64,000 bases of DNA from Lytechinus variegatus (lineage: Eukaryota > Echinodermata > Echinoidea > Temnopleuroida > Toxopneustidae), in contig NC_054749.1 in the NCBI RefSeq assembly GCF_018143015.1, positions 34,082,000 to 34,145,999 on the forward strand, in the 5' to 3' direction. Positions 34,933 to 47,118 of the stretch are shown here, in pieces. Position 1 is the first letter of the stretch; each line of letters opens with the position of its first letter. A model generated the notes under the pieces. It did no database searches. It had not been told where the DNA came from and saw nothing but the letters and a program-made list of their open reading frames with translations. Both the position numbers and the translations under genes were made by a program.

Positions 34933-35536
34933 TTAAAGGACAAATCCACCCCAACAAAAACTTGATTTGAATCAATAGAGAAAAATCAGATAAGCACAAT
35001 GCTGAAAATTTCATCAAAATCGGATGTAAAATAGAAAAGTTAGGGCATTTTAAAGTTTCGCTTATTTTCAACAAAATAGTTATATGAACGAGCCAGTTAC
35101 ATCCAAATGAGAGAGTTGATGACATCACTCACTATTTCTTTTTTAGTTTATTATGACATATGAAATATTTTTATTTTCTCGTCATTGTCATGTGAAATGA
35201 AGTTTCATTCTTCCCTGAACACGTGGAATTCCATTATTTTAACATTTTGTGCTTCAGGCAAGGAGGTCTTAATCGTCAAATTCGTAAAAATTGAAATATT
35301 GTATAATTCAAACAATAAAAAACAAAAGAAATAGTGAGTGAGTGACATCATCGACTCTCTCATTTGGATGTAACTGGCTCGTTCATATAACTTTTTTGTT
35401 GAAAATAAGCGAAACTTTGAAATGTCATAACTTTCTTATTTTACATCCGATTTTGATGAAATTTTCAGCATTGTGCTTATCTGATTTTCTTTATTGATTC
35501 AAATCAACATTTTTCTGAGGTGGACTTGACCTTTAA
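34933..35536. mobile_element. 604-base TTAA-flanked palindromic MITE, intact
   Basis: Bounded by TTAA at both ends, with TTAAAGGACAAATCCACC mirrored by GGTGGACTTGACCTTTAA. The halves pair over most of the element, including the phrase AAAATTTCATCAAAATCGGA in both orientations and the pair CAACTCTCTCATTTGGATGT. Truncated relatives are at 4651, 27969 and 52680. Confidence 0.88.
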
Positions 35537-36643
35537 GTGACTAAATCATTATCTTAATTGGTGTTATGTGTTATTCTGTACCAGCTTTTCGTAATAAACT
35601 TGGAAAAATAAATATTTTTGATCGATAAAGCATTTCTTTATCAATATTTTGTACATTAATGATATTTTTAATTGGCATATTAACCATGATCATGATTGTG
35701 TTATGTTTTTTATATATATCTCAAACAAATAACTGACTTTTAAATAACTACCGGAAATAATTAAGGAAATAAATAAATTCCTATGAGCCTATAGCCTTTC
35801 CCATGAATTGGGGAAAATATGAAGGCATGCAAATTGATTTAGGTGAATTTCAGTTAGAAGCAGGGGGTATCAGGAAATCATTAGGATTGAACACGGATGC
35901 GGGAATACCTTCAAAAGTTCTTCAGTCCATGTATTTCATTTCATTTCTTAGAATGCGACAATAAAGGCGGGAGAGCGCATCAACATGTCCGACACGTCGT
36001 CAGATCTGAAAGCTTTTCTCGATTTTGATAAACTAATAAGTACTGTTACTATGGCAACTGTCGGATAAAACAGGATTTGTCGGATGAAGCATTTGGCAAG
36101 TTTTTTCGTGAAACACCCCTTCACAGACGGGGGGATGTAAAAAATTGAACAATGTTGTTTCACATAATTTTTGGCAAACAACACAAAAGGTGTGTAATCC
36201 ATCTCTATAACATGTCTCAACATGTCTCAAGTGGACTTGCCTTTTAAAAATGTAATAGTCCTCACTCGTAATTTGACCTTTTTCATTTACCTTCTTTAAT
36301 ATATAGTTTCAAGGGGACCATGGTGGCAATAATAAACACCAGAGAGGAGGAAGAAGGGTGCCGGGAATCATTGCCGAAAAAAGGGGCTCATACCTCCCGT
36401 GCTATCATATTAAATGCAGTGGTATATTAAATGCAGTGGTATTAGACCAGGTGAAGTATATACTGTAATTATAAATCCAACGGACCAAATAAAAAGTATA
36501 TTATGGTTTAGTTCATAACTAGAAGATGGCAAACACCAGTTTAGTGGACCGTGGACCTATACTACTGTATAGAATATCGACAAAGAGGGCAGTATATCAA
36601 TATCAGCGAGTGAATGATAGAGGGTCTCTAATCCTGCTGGCTT
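35537..36643. other. Gene-free spacer with a partial repeat
   Basis: A repeat-like block at about 35950-36247 contains GGCAACTGTCGGATAAAACA and ends AAGTGGACTTGCCTTTTAA, close to the TTAA-MITE terminus, so it may be a distant member. The rest is AT-rich without signal. Confidence 0.4.
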
Positions 36644-38481
36644 TAGTCCAGGATAGAAGAGGCATGACCTTGTTTTTTATATATACAATATTTTTTGATG
36701 GTTTCTTGTCAATTCGAGGGTGCTGATTACGAATCTGAATGATGCCACTCGTGTAACCTTGAGCATTTCCTGCAAATTGGCAAAATCCAATATGGCCGCC
36801 AAAATATGCAAATTACCCATGAAAATCATTAAATTGTCCGCACATTGACTGTGAAATGCATGAAATTGTGTGGCAGGAGTGAAATACAATCTTAAAAAAT
36901 AATTTTTGACAAAAAAAATATTTTCCTGATATTCAAAATGGCCGCCATAGGCCATTGTATACACTATCATGTACAATATGTATAGGGAAAACTAATTTTC
37001 ACAAAAATGAGCACTAAACTGCAAAAAATCGCGATGTATGAACGAAGTTATATATGCAAATCACCATTACTAACGAGAAATATCATTTGTAATGTCATAT
37101 ATGGGAAAATTGCAGTATTTTGATATCTAAAATAGCCGCCACTGGCCCAAACAGTATTGCGTACAATGGCAATGGGGGCCAAAAAATTCTCAAGAGTGAT
37201 CACTAAAATGCTTATTATGAAGATTAAACAGTTGGAATACTGACTATAAACCTATAGTCCTATAGTACGGCATTTATTACCTCCACCATGTCCACGACCC
37301 ATATGTGATGTATTCAGTTAGAAATAATGTTTAAGACAATATCTTTACCCGTACATCACATATATGCATTTTATGATTCACACTCTTGTGAAAATTAGTT
37401 TCCCTGTTCGCATGTCACATAATTTAGTTAGGGCTTGTAGAGGTTATTTTGAATGTCAAAATACAGTATTTATCACCTATATGAAAGGAGAAATGCGATG
37501 ATTAAAAAAAATGTTTTCAAACAACGTTTACTCATACAACAGGATTATATGGATGTCATAGTCAAGCAAATCCAAATTCTTACAAATTATATGTCCCCAT
37601 TCACATTGTAGATAATACTGTTAGGGCCTATAGGGGCCATTTTGAATTTCATAATACAGTATTCATCTCATGCATGACAAAAGAAACGATATGTCTTGCT
37701 ATAAAACATGTTGTCAGACAATATTTTACTCATAGATCACAATTACATGCATTTTATTTTTCTTACTCGTGTGAAAATTAGTTTCTCTATTCGCATTGTA
37801 CATGATGAATATAGGGGCTATGGCGGCCATTTTGAATGTCAAAATACAGCATTTACCACATAAATTGAATTTTTAGTCAGTATTCCACTCGTTTATCTTA
37901 ATAATATGCATTTTAATGCTCAATCTTCTCATTGTTTTGGCCCCGGCCATTGCCATTGTACGCAATACTGTTTGGGCCAGTGGCGGCTATTTTAGATATC
38001 GAAATACAGCAATGTTCCCATATTTGACATAATGAATAATATATTAGTAATGATGATTATTACTTAGTTCATTCATCGCGATTTTTGCAGTTTAGTGTTA
38101 GTTTTCCCTATTCATATGAAATTAGTTTTCCCTATTCATATTGTACATTATATAATGGCCTATGGCGGCCATTTTGAATATCAGGAAGATAAAAATTTTG
38201 TCAAAAATTATTTTTTAAGATTGTATTTCACTCCAGCCACACAATTTCATGCATTTCACAGCCAATGTGCGGACAATTTTATGAGTTTCATGGGTAATTT
38301 GCATATTTTGGCGGCCATATTGGATTTTGCCAATTTGCGGAAAATGCTCAAGGTTAATACACGAGTGGCATCATTCAGATTCGTAATCAGCACCCTCGAA
38401 TTGACAAGAAACCATCAAAAAATATTGTATATATAAAAAAACAAGGTTTGGTCAATTTTCTATGGGGCCTATCCTGGACTA
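36644..38481. mobile_element. 1.8-kb palindrome with GGCGGCCATTTTG arrays
   Basis: TAGTCCAGGATAG at 36644 is mirrored by CTATCCTGGACTA at 38469-38481, and the inverted arms pair for about 600 bases each. The body is built of units of about 150-190 bases, each centred on GGCGGCCATTTTGAAT or its complement and followed by CAAAATACAGTATTT. Reading frames in the arms are mirror images and not genes. Confidence 0.85.
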
Positions 38482-40155
38482 CAGTGCGTCCCAAAAAAAA
38501 ACTATACACTTTTGAAATGGCTGCCAAATAAAAAATATAGCATTTTGGGGGGAAAGACTTGTAGATATGGAAAGCCAATAAAGTCAACTTTCAAATGACA
38601 CCAAAAAGTTGGAAAATTATTCATGCTTGAGTGAGCACTACCCACTGAAACAAAGGGTATCAAAATTAGGGTGGGCTGGAATTAGCCTTCCAATTTCTTT
38701 CAGGTTTTTATGTTTGGTACTTGCAAAGTCGAGGGATATTTGGTGACTTAAAGATCAGATGTGATCAGTTTGTTGTTTGTGAAAATTTAATGCATTATTA
38801 AATTGAAATTTAATGCATGAGTGATCATGTATTGTAATTTTTAGTGCAGAATTTTGTCTTTATCATGTGGATTTCAACAATGTGTTCATGACACTCAGGA
38901 GAAGAGGGGGTAATATGACTTAGGTAGGTGAAGTACGTTGATGGGATAAAGGTCAACAGAACATTTAGTAACCCATCCCTCCATCTCTACCCCCTCCCCC
39001 ACTTCTCTCCTCCTGAGAGACTAAGCTTGGCTGGGCTGGGCAGGATTTCCTTTGGAACTTACAAAGCTAATGCTATTTATGAGTGAGATAAGTTATGGTT
39101 TCTTAGGCAAATTTCAAAAGTTACTAATTTGAAATGTAATGCATGAGTGAACAGGAATTTTAATTTTAGTGTAGCATATTCATCTTGTGGACATCAGAAG
39201 TGTGTTCGTGAGAGTCAGAGTAATGTGATGGTAACCGTTACAAGCAAGAGGGCGAGATATGCTAAGACTTGGTTAAAACTGGGCATTCCTCTTCTTTTTG
39301 TCCTTTTACAAATTAAAAGTCATATGTACCTCCCCTCTCCACCTCCATTTCCCAGCCCCCCCCCCTCTCTCTCTGTCTCACTTCCTGGATTGTAGCCTAT
39401 TCAAAACTCAGTTTTTTTTTATTGAATGATTACCAACTGCCAAGTGACCGGTGGCTGATGGTCAGTTTGTTTATTGAATGATTACCAAGAAATTTTGTGA
39501 TTATGATGATTAATGAAGTAATTTACTGAAAAAACTGAATGTTTGATTGATCACATTACACATTCAATGAGTTGATTTACTGATAAATTGTTGATTAAAT
39601 GATTGATTCAGGAAAAAGTTGATGCACCAATACAGAATATTAATAATTAAATCAACATTCTGCTCTGGACTTCACGCGTACATGACAATAGCCATCAGTC
39701 TCTCAACACATTGCTGAGATCCACATGATAAAGTTGAAATGATGCCCAAAAAGAGCTCCAAATGACAGAGTTGAAATGCTGCCCAAAAGTGTAATTTATG
39801 TTCACTCATGCATTAAATTCAATTTAATAATTTAAAAAATTCGCTTAAGCAACCAAATCTGGTCACGGTTGATCATTCATTTATCACAACGCCCTTAACT
39901 TTGCAAGTTCGAAAGGATTTACCTCTCAAAAACCGACATAAATTGGAAGGCTAATTCCAGCCCACCCTAATTTTCATACCCTTTGTTTCAGTGGGCAGTG
40001 CTCGCTCAAGCATGAATAGTTTTTCAACTTTTTGGTGTCTTTTGAAAGTTGACTTTATTGGCTTTCCATATATGTAAGTCTTTATCCCCAAAGTGCTACA
40101 TTTTTTATTTGGCAGCCATTTCAAAAGTGTATAGTTTTTTTTGGGACGCACTGTA
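38480..40155. mobile_element. 1.7-kb mariner-ended foldback element
   Basis: TACAGTGCGTCCCAAAAAAA at 38480 is mirrored by TTTTTTGGGACGCACTGTA at 40155. The arms pair for over 200 bases, through 'aatggctgccaaata' and 'ggtgggctggaattagcc'. TA at both edges fits a Tc1/mariner target. No transposase. Its left edge shares the TA that ends the 1.8-kb palindrome, so one inserted at the edge of the other. A lone related end (TACAGTGCGTCACA) is at 56851. Confidence 0.85.
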
Positions 40156-40957
40156 GTTGCAATTCAACCAGAGACCGATTTTGGCCTGTTTCAGTGAAGA
40201 GTAACTTTGACATTTACTTTGGTAACTACAAGGTTACAGGGCTCAACCGATCAAAATTAAGATTCCAAGGAAATTATCGATCAGACAGTGTCAAAGTTAC
40301 AAAGTATGTCAAAGAAAAACCTATGATAATGATTATTGTGTGCCGGAGGGGGGGGGCGTCTTTGAGGCAAGATTAATGCTCCATGAAGAATTCTGTATTC
40401 TGTGATCAGTGCATTGCCTGCTTTTCGAAAAGGGGCCTACACGATTTATCATATAAAAGTATGTCAAGTAAAGAGTCCATAATCTTTAAAGAGCGAAATT
40501 AAGCCCGCTTTTGTGAATTCGGGCCATAATGGCTCGAATTTTCGAAGGTGGGCTAACTTGACTCGCAAAAATTGGTCCCACGGATCAACAACCCTGTTTG
40601 ATAATATTACCTACCGAGCATAATTTCTCGGAGGATAAACTACCATCGAGAATTCGGTCCAATATATAAAATTTTACTTGGGCCTAATATGAATAACGAG
40701 CTTGTTTTACGAGAAGGCCTGGTAACAAAATTAAGCATTACACACAATAACATAAAACGTGCCTATAAAACAATACGGTTACTGTCACAACGAAGTTATC
40801 ATGTTAAGATGTTATCATGCTAACCATCAATCTCAGTTCGTACCAGAGACGACACTTTTCATTCGATACCATATGTCTATTTTCAATTATTTTTTTTTCA
40901 CTGTGTGCACCTATGATAGGTTACTAGACTTGATATCCATCATGATGTAACAATAAT
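40156..40957. other. Gene-free spacer
   Basis: No coding signal. A G-run near 40347-40354 and AT-rich sequence only. Confidence 0.4.
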
Positions 40958-41100
40958 GGTGCCGTGGCCGAGTGGTCTAAGGTGCACGGCTATAGGAATT
41001 CCGGGGTTCGAACCCCGGCCGCGGCACCTATGCCCGTGAGCAAAGCATTTAATGAACAATGCTCTTTTAGCCTGCTTTCAAATAAATGGAAATGCTATAT
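40958..41100 (+). repeat. tRNA-like SINE (GCCGAGTGGTCTAAGG head)
   Basis: The 71-base head has an A box TGGCCGAGTGG and a B box GGTTCGAACCC. Its two ends pair over 12 bases with one wobble (40958-40969 with 41017-41028), longer than a normal acceptor stem. The T hairpin has a 6-base loop and no 5-pair anticodon stem forms, so it is not a standard tRNA. Downstream TGAGCAAAGCATTTAATG resembles the TTGAGCAAGGCACTTAA block of many animal tRNA-SINEs. Confidence 0.6.
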
Positions 41101-41144
41101 ACATTATTGGTAAATTGTATAACAGGGCCTACTTAAAGTAAAAA

Positions 41145-41912
41145 GGGTTTATTTCCAATTCAAATGGTTATTGGACCAAATGGTTGTTAGACGAAATGTT
41201 GATGGACGGAATGGCATTATACTAAATGAAGTTAGACCTTGTGGTGAGTGGACGAGTTGGCAGTGGATGAACTGGCAATTTACCGTAATAAGTAGGGCCC
41301 TAAATTACTGTAACAATTATAAAATTTTGTTTTCAGTTTAGATTTTAGTTATTATTATGAAGCCAATTGAATAACAGTCCTATTCGCCTTCTATCATTAA
41401 ATTTTGGTCTACCATCAATTAGTCCACTCACCACACGGTCTACTTTCATTTAGTCTAGTGCAATTACGTCAATTAACCAGTTGGTTCAATACCCATTTAG
41501 TCTATATACCATTTGGTCTAATTGGACCAAAAAATTGTTAAATTGTGCAAAATGAATGAAAAGAAAAAGGGTATTAGACCAGCTGGTTTTTAGACCAAAT
41601 GTTAATAGACGAACCGGTGACTAGACAAGTGATGATTGGACCAAATGGTTATTGGACCAAATGGATGTTGGACGAAATGTTGATAGACGGAATGGCATTA
41701 GACTAAATGAAGGTAGACCATGTGGTGAGTGGACGAGTTCGCATGCAGTGGATAAACAGGTAATTTACCACAATAAGTAGGGCCCTAATAACTAACAATT
41801 ATAGTATTTTGTTATCAGTTTAGATTTTAGTTACTATTATGAAGCCAATTGAATAACAGTCCTATATTTGCAATATAGCAGTCTTTTGAACGCAAAACGC
41901 ATATTCCAACAC
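41145..41912. repeat. Duplicated GACCAAATGGT-rich repeat
   Basis: Two near-identical blocks (about 41155-41370 and 41645-41865) share 'gttgatagacggaatggcatta', 'tggtgagtggacgagtt' and 'tagggccctaa'. Between and around them are alternating ACCAAATGGT/ACCATTTGGT motifs, several in inverted orientation. A 490-base direct duplication of a palindrome-rich unit. Confidence 0.7.
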
Positions 41913-42900
41913 AGGGGCGTAGCTACAGGGAGGGGGGCATGTGCCTCCTCCCCTGAGATTTGGTGCGCCCCTTGAAAAAATAGCGGAGCAAAAAAGTGGG
42001 TTGAAAGAAAGAAAACAATGGAAAGATAGACGGAAGAGAAGAGAAAAATAAGAGGAAGACAAACGAATAAAGTAAGGTGAGGGGAAGGCTTGCCAAAAAA
42101 ATATGTCATGTCACTATATAATTTTTTGCTCGCACTTCGCGCTCGTATTGTTTGTTCGATGAGATTCATATCTTGCTCAATAGGCTGATATGGAGCTCAA
42201 AAATTTTGAAGTCAATATTGTGCAAAAAAAAATTCAGCATGGGCATCGAGCTTTCATTATTTTTTTTATTTACGAATTGATTTTTTTAATGCTCCGTAAA
42301 ATGTCTGTTTTATAGTTCAAATATCAACATTTTCAGCTCACGCTGCGGGGCCGCATTATTTGATTTGCAAGGTTCCTACTGTCCATAAAGTTCTCAAAAT
42401 ATCCCTTTTCAGATGTGATTTTGAAAACTATCCCTTTCTTGATTTCAAACAGTGCGTAGAATGACAATTTCTTTTAAAGTCGAAATATATGGGAAAAAAT
42501 CAGCTCGCCCTTCGCGCTCGCATTATTTAATTGTTGAACTATCAGTATCGTCTTCATGGGTAACTGCAAACGGTCCGACAGGTCCCTTTTCGATCAGGCC
42601 AGAAAATTTATTATAAATTTCTGCTCGCGCTTGGCGTTCGCAGTAATTAACGCATCTTTTTCAGGATCACAAACTGCCCGGAAATTTTAAGGACAAAATA
42701 CTTGAAGGTTAAAAGTAGCTCGCGCTTCGCGCTCGCACTTTTTATATAGGGCTTACTGATGAGATTATTTCATATTTATGTTGTTTTATAAGAATATAGC
42801 TAAGGAGTGACTGTGAGGACTATCCCTTCAAAGAAACAAAAAATGAACTTAATTTAATTGAGCGACCGATCGGGGGAAATAATTTCGGGCCCCGCCCTCT
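41913..42900. repeat. CAGGGGCGTAGC repeat with GCTTCGCGCTCGC units
   Basis: Starts ACAGGGGCGTAGCTACAGGG. From 42125 the phrase GCTCGCGCTTCGCGCTCGCA recurs in variant form near 42128, 42340, 42505, 42622 and 42718, spaced roughly 100-210 bases. Single variants also occur near 3405 and 3845. It ends near a C-run at 42966. Non-coding. Confidence 0.6.
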
Positions 42901-43876
42901 ATTGACAAAAGCAAGATCCACCCCTGTGACACATACACACACACACACAGAAAAAAAAATTGTTGCCCCCCCCCCCCCATTAAAAAGCAAGGACCCCTGC
43001 CCTCAGGAAAAATACCTAGCTCCGCCAATGATTTAACATCCATTCCATTTGAACGTTGTGCTTGTAATTTGACCCAACAAAGGGCGTCCGTCGCGTGCCG
43101 CCACGCGAGTTCATGCATCTACTTATCCAGCCATCGGTCAGTAGTGAGAGTTCCCTGTACTACGTACGTATACAATGACAGGGTAAACTATCGAGCTCGC
43201 TCGCGGACTCCTGGACAAAGACTACGCTCAAGCAGGCCTTTTTAACAGCTGTGATGTCTGTGATTATGCGGGTCTATTTGCTTTGAAAATCGATTTTTAC
43301 GTATGTGTACACGTTAATAATTTCATACTGGACATGTGTTAAACATCGAGATTATAAGCACTTCAGATTGGCAAAGCAAACACACCCTTGAAGTACCGTA
43401 GTTGAAGATATATCTCAAGGAGCTCCAAGACACATTTTGAGTTGTCAAAGACCGGTGAGTAATTACATATGATGTATTTCTAATTCTAATCTGATGATGT
43501 AGGCATATAGCATTGACATTGAGGAGACAGTATCGAATAGACGCGGATCGTGATTTATCATTAATTATGCATTCTGGATTTGAGTCAATTGCATTGGAGA
43601 GAAATGATCAAATTTGATGACCTGCATCCACTGCACATTCGCAGATTTACTTATCCTTTGCGCTAATCCAAACGTTATGCTTTCATTAAGTTCATACAGA
43701 GTGTGTCTAGCCTAAATCTCTAGCCTAGCCCTTTTCTGTCGTCAACGTTAAATATAACGTAAGAAATATATCAATCAAATTATCATGTTAATAATATTTA
43801 ACCATTCATCACTGATGTTACATTATTTTGTTTTTGTTGTTCTTAAAACTAGAGCATATCATTTATGCATTTAATG
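42901..43876. other. Mostly gene-free; possible upstream non-coding exon
   Basis: A GC-richer stretch at 43050-43460 ends at a good donor-like site, ACCG|GTGAGT (exon would end at 43454). It has no long frame. It might be a 5' non-coding exon of a gene to the right, for example an alternative first exon of DHCR7, whose second exon has its own ATG. This is speculative. Confidence 0.25.
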
Positions 43877-43877
43877 C

Positions 43878-44082
43878 GGTACACTCTAAAAACAAGAAAT
43901 GTTAACCTAATGGAGGAGTGACAACATTTTATAAATGTTGCATTTACCACTTTAAATGGTTCTACCCAACACTTAAAATGTTGGATTCAGCTTTATACAA
44001 GGTTGGATGTAACATTTGGAAAAGGTTGTCACTCCTCCAACCTTCCTAACGTTGATTTAACATTCCAATTTTTAGAGTGTAA
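43878..44082. mobile_element. 205-base MITE with TACACTCTAAAAA ends
   Basis: ACACTCTAAAAACAAGAAAT and its counterpart ATTCCAATTTTTAGAGTGT are inverted, bounded by TA. GTCACTCCTCCA and TGGAGGAGTGAC form an inner inverted pair. Non-coding. Confidence 0.82.
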
Positions 44083-45110
44083 GGCTAAATAGATCTAGAA
44101 TCTAGATCTATCATGTTCAATAATAGCGTAAATAGTTCAGTCAAGTCACTTAGGCTTAGCGCTCTAAAATTTAGAATGAGATCTAAAGAAAGAAGAAAAC
44201 CCCAATCATATTGAATCTAAATACGTCGTTATATGAATTTAGAGAATTTGGAACTACATGTACGGATTTTTATATAATATAGATAAGATCTATTTTTAAA
44301 TGTGGATCTGTATTATCAACTACCATAGTTCTAGATCTAGGTTCTAATGCTAATCATATCGACTGATTTGACTGCATTCTCGCATTCACAAGTATGAGTT
44401 TATGCAGTGGATACATATATTGAAAGTACCTGTTCCATACAAGCACCAAAGCTGGCAAACACCATTATCTCTGTTGATGAATGACACAACAGTCATCTCT
44501 GGGAAACTTCCTTCCCACCGGAAGACATTTGTTTTGAAGGTCGTACCCGATTATCAAGTTTACTGGTACTAGAAGAACAAAAGATTACAAAATCCTAATA
44601 ATAAGTCATTTCCTTGCTCCTTATGTTATAGAGTGTGAGAAAGTTTTCTTTTTGAAACAATCTTAAATTTTTCATTTTAATCGTATTTGGAAGCCTCTCT
44701 TGCATTGCATTGAAACGGGTCCTTATCGTCACGATCTTGGATGGATACCTTCACCAGTGGTAGACCTAAGCCGAGGGTTAATCTGCACGTTAAGCCCAAC
44801 TTCTACCTCAGACCCAACTCTTAATATGGGGTTAAAAGTTGGGTTTGAGGTGGGGGTTCCCCCATGTCTTCCACAAATAAATTAGGCCCTGTAGTCGTAA
44901 GGGCAAAATTTCAGGTTATCTCTCAGAAAAAGGCTGTAAGCGATTAAAAGGTTCAAACGATGTAAGCCTCGAAATATTTTTATTGGCAATGATTAAGAAA
45001 GTAAAAACTGTAGTTGAGAGCTCCTTAATCGTTATTTTTTTCGTAGGTCAATCATTTTGACGTAGTAATTCAAAATTATGGATTATTATCATAGTTATGG
45101 ACCCCATACA
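44083..45110. other. Gene-free spacer
   Basis: Several AGATCTAGA-type palindromes (44092-44112, 44331-44342). Otherwise AT-rich with no coding signal. Confidence 0.4.
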
Positions 45111-45549
45111 TAAGAGGAAGTTCATCCTGACAAAAAGATTATTGTAAAGATGATAGAAACAATTACGGTTTGAGGAAAATCTATCAATTGAAAGATTTAA
45201 TAAGTTATTCGATCTTTTGTGACTTTATATGGGAGCAACTTCTCATGTATCGTGAATTAAAAATATCAATTTGAAATGTCATTAAAAAATGAAAATGTTT
45301 TTTAATTGTACCTTTAGTATATCAACAGATAAATCATTTTAAATAAAGATAAATAGTCATCGCAAACCTTAAAAAAAGATTTATGCATTTTTATTATGGG
45401 GCAGCTGCTCGTCTATGACGTCACAAATCAAAATCTTGAAATTCAAATAACTTTCTTAATCTTTGACGGATTTTCCTCAAACCTTCACCAATATTTTTTT
45501 TCTGTTATTTATACAACAAACTTTTCGTCAGGGTGAACTTCCCCCTTAA
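45111..45549. mobile_element. About 440-base palindromic MITE (GGAAGTTCATCCTGAC)
   Basis: GAGGAAGTTCATCCTGACAA at the left is mirrored by GTCAGGGTGAACTTCCCCC at the right, and inner parts also pair (ATTTTCCTCAAACC). A fragment of similar type lies at about 51480-51640. No target duplication identified. Confidence 0.65.
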
Positions 45550-46065
45550 GAAGTGATATTTCAGCCTTAAAATTGTTTCCCATAATCACGTTGGTATTTA
45601 GGCCTATATTGATATCAATCACTGCCAGTATCGATCCTGGGGGGATGTCCCCCCCCCCTGTGATTTTCTAATTTTGTACAGGGGTCTGGGGGAGAGGGTC
45701 ATCTCATCCCTCCCCCCTAGATGGACAAAATATCTCGGGAAATAACCGCTTATGGTTTCGATATAATCCTCTAGACAACGAAATTACAATTCTACACTAA
45801 GGTGTCTACAGTTTCGTTAAACGTGAACGATTATGAATGCAATATAGGCCTACTGCAATGTTTATTTTTCTGATATTTTGCTGCTTTTATTTTCAGAGAA
45901 AACGGGCCGATATAATCATGATAATCAGGAAATTCGTTTACAGTTTTGATTTCTACCCCCCCCCCTCCCCCCCAAAAAATATAATTTCCCGTTATTTCCT
46001 GGAAGTCTATTTATAGCATTTGCTCTCATCGAGGGTGTGATGTTAGGTTGTGTAATTTTTACTTG

Positions 46066-46101
<36 letters not shown>

Positions 46102-46519
46102 GTATAGTCTAGCTATGGGGCTATAGGCCTATTTTTCTTGAATAGACAATGACCAAGGTTATATTGTTTGCGGTCATTCGATGAGCTTATTTTGTTTGGC
46201 ACATACTACACTGCGATATGATTTTGCCACCAATCCACATCCACCCCCCCCCCGATCCTTTCTAAAAAATCCCGCTCAAAATAATATATTCACGCATAAT
46301 AATACAATGACACCGTGATCATGGTGATACGGTGCCAGATGGCGTCCATGCCATTTCTATTCAGGTTATCCCCTATGGATTAGCAAATAGAGAACAAAGA
46401 CGAGTATACTGAGTTTGTCTGCAATATGGTTAAGCTCGGGAAAATACTCGGATTGTTATTCATCTTGCATGGTTTTCACTCATATTTATTATTTCAACAA
46501 TTTTGAAAGCATTTCCTAC
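45550..46519. other. Gene-free spacer with C-runs and (TA)n
   Basis: C tracts near 45650, 45956-45970 and 46244, and a (TA)n tract at 46070-46095. No coding signal. Confidence 0.45.
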
Positions 46520-47118
46520 TTAAAGGGGTGCTCTGGGCTGAAGATATTTATATCTAAATAAATAGGGCAAAATTCACAGAACAATATGCTGAAAATTTAA
46601 TCAAAATCTGATAACAAATAGAGAAATTATTGAATTTCAAAATTTAGTGATATATTGTGAAAACAGTTCTATGCGCGTCGTCATGAATATTCATTAGGGC
46701 TGATGATGTCACATCCCCACCGTCCCTTTTCTTATGTTATTACATGAAATCATGATTGTTTCATTTTGTTTTGAGAATATGTTTCCCTTGTAATGAAGTT
46801 GTAGCAATGAATATGTAATCCACTAAATCACTTGTCATTCCATTTATTTTTGTTCTTTTAGGGGGAAAAATTGAATAAACCCAATTTCATATAATAAACT
46901 GCAAAAGAATAAGTGGAGATATATGACATCATCAGTTTGCTCATTGAATATTCATGAAGACATGCCTAGAACTGTTTCAGCGGAATAATGCAAATCTTTA
47001 AAATGCCATAACTTTATTATTCCTAGTCCGATTTTGATCAAATTTTCATTGATTTGCTTGTCTGATTTTTCTTTATCTGTTCAAACCATATTTTTGTCAG
47101 CCTGGAGCACCCCTTTAA
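46520..47118. mobile_element. 599-base TTAA-flanked palindromic MITE
   Basis: TTAAAGGGGTGCTCTGGGCT is mirrored by CAGCCTGGAGCACCCCTTTAA. It contains CATGAATATTCAT in both halves and GAAAATTTAATCAAAATCTG. Same design as the element at 23576-24163. Confidence 0.85.

Noticed and set aside
36677..38436. Two similar frames of about 100 residues at 36677-36976 and 38095-38436
   Set aside because: They are mirror-image readings of the two arms of the 1.8-kb palindrome, with no known domain.
40958..41028. Functional tRNA-Leu or tRNA-Ser gene
   Set aside because: No anticodon stem can form, the T loop is one base short and the terminal stem is 12 pairs long.
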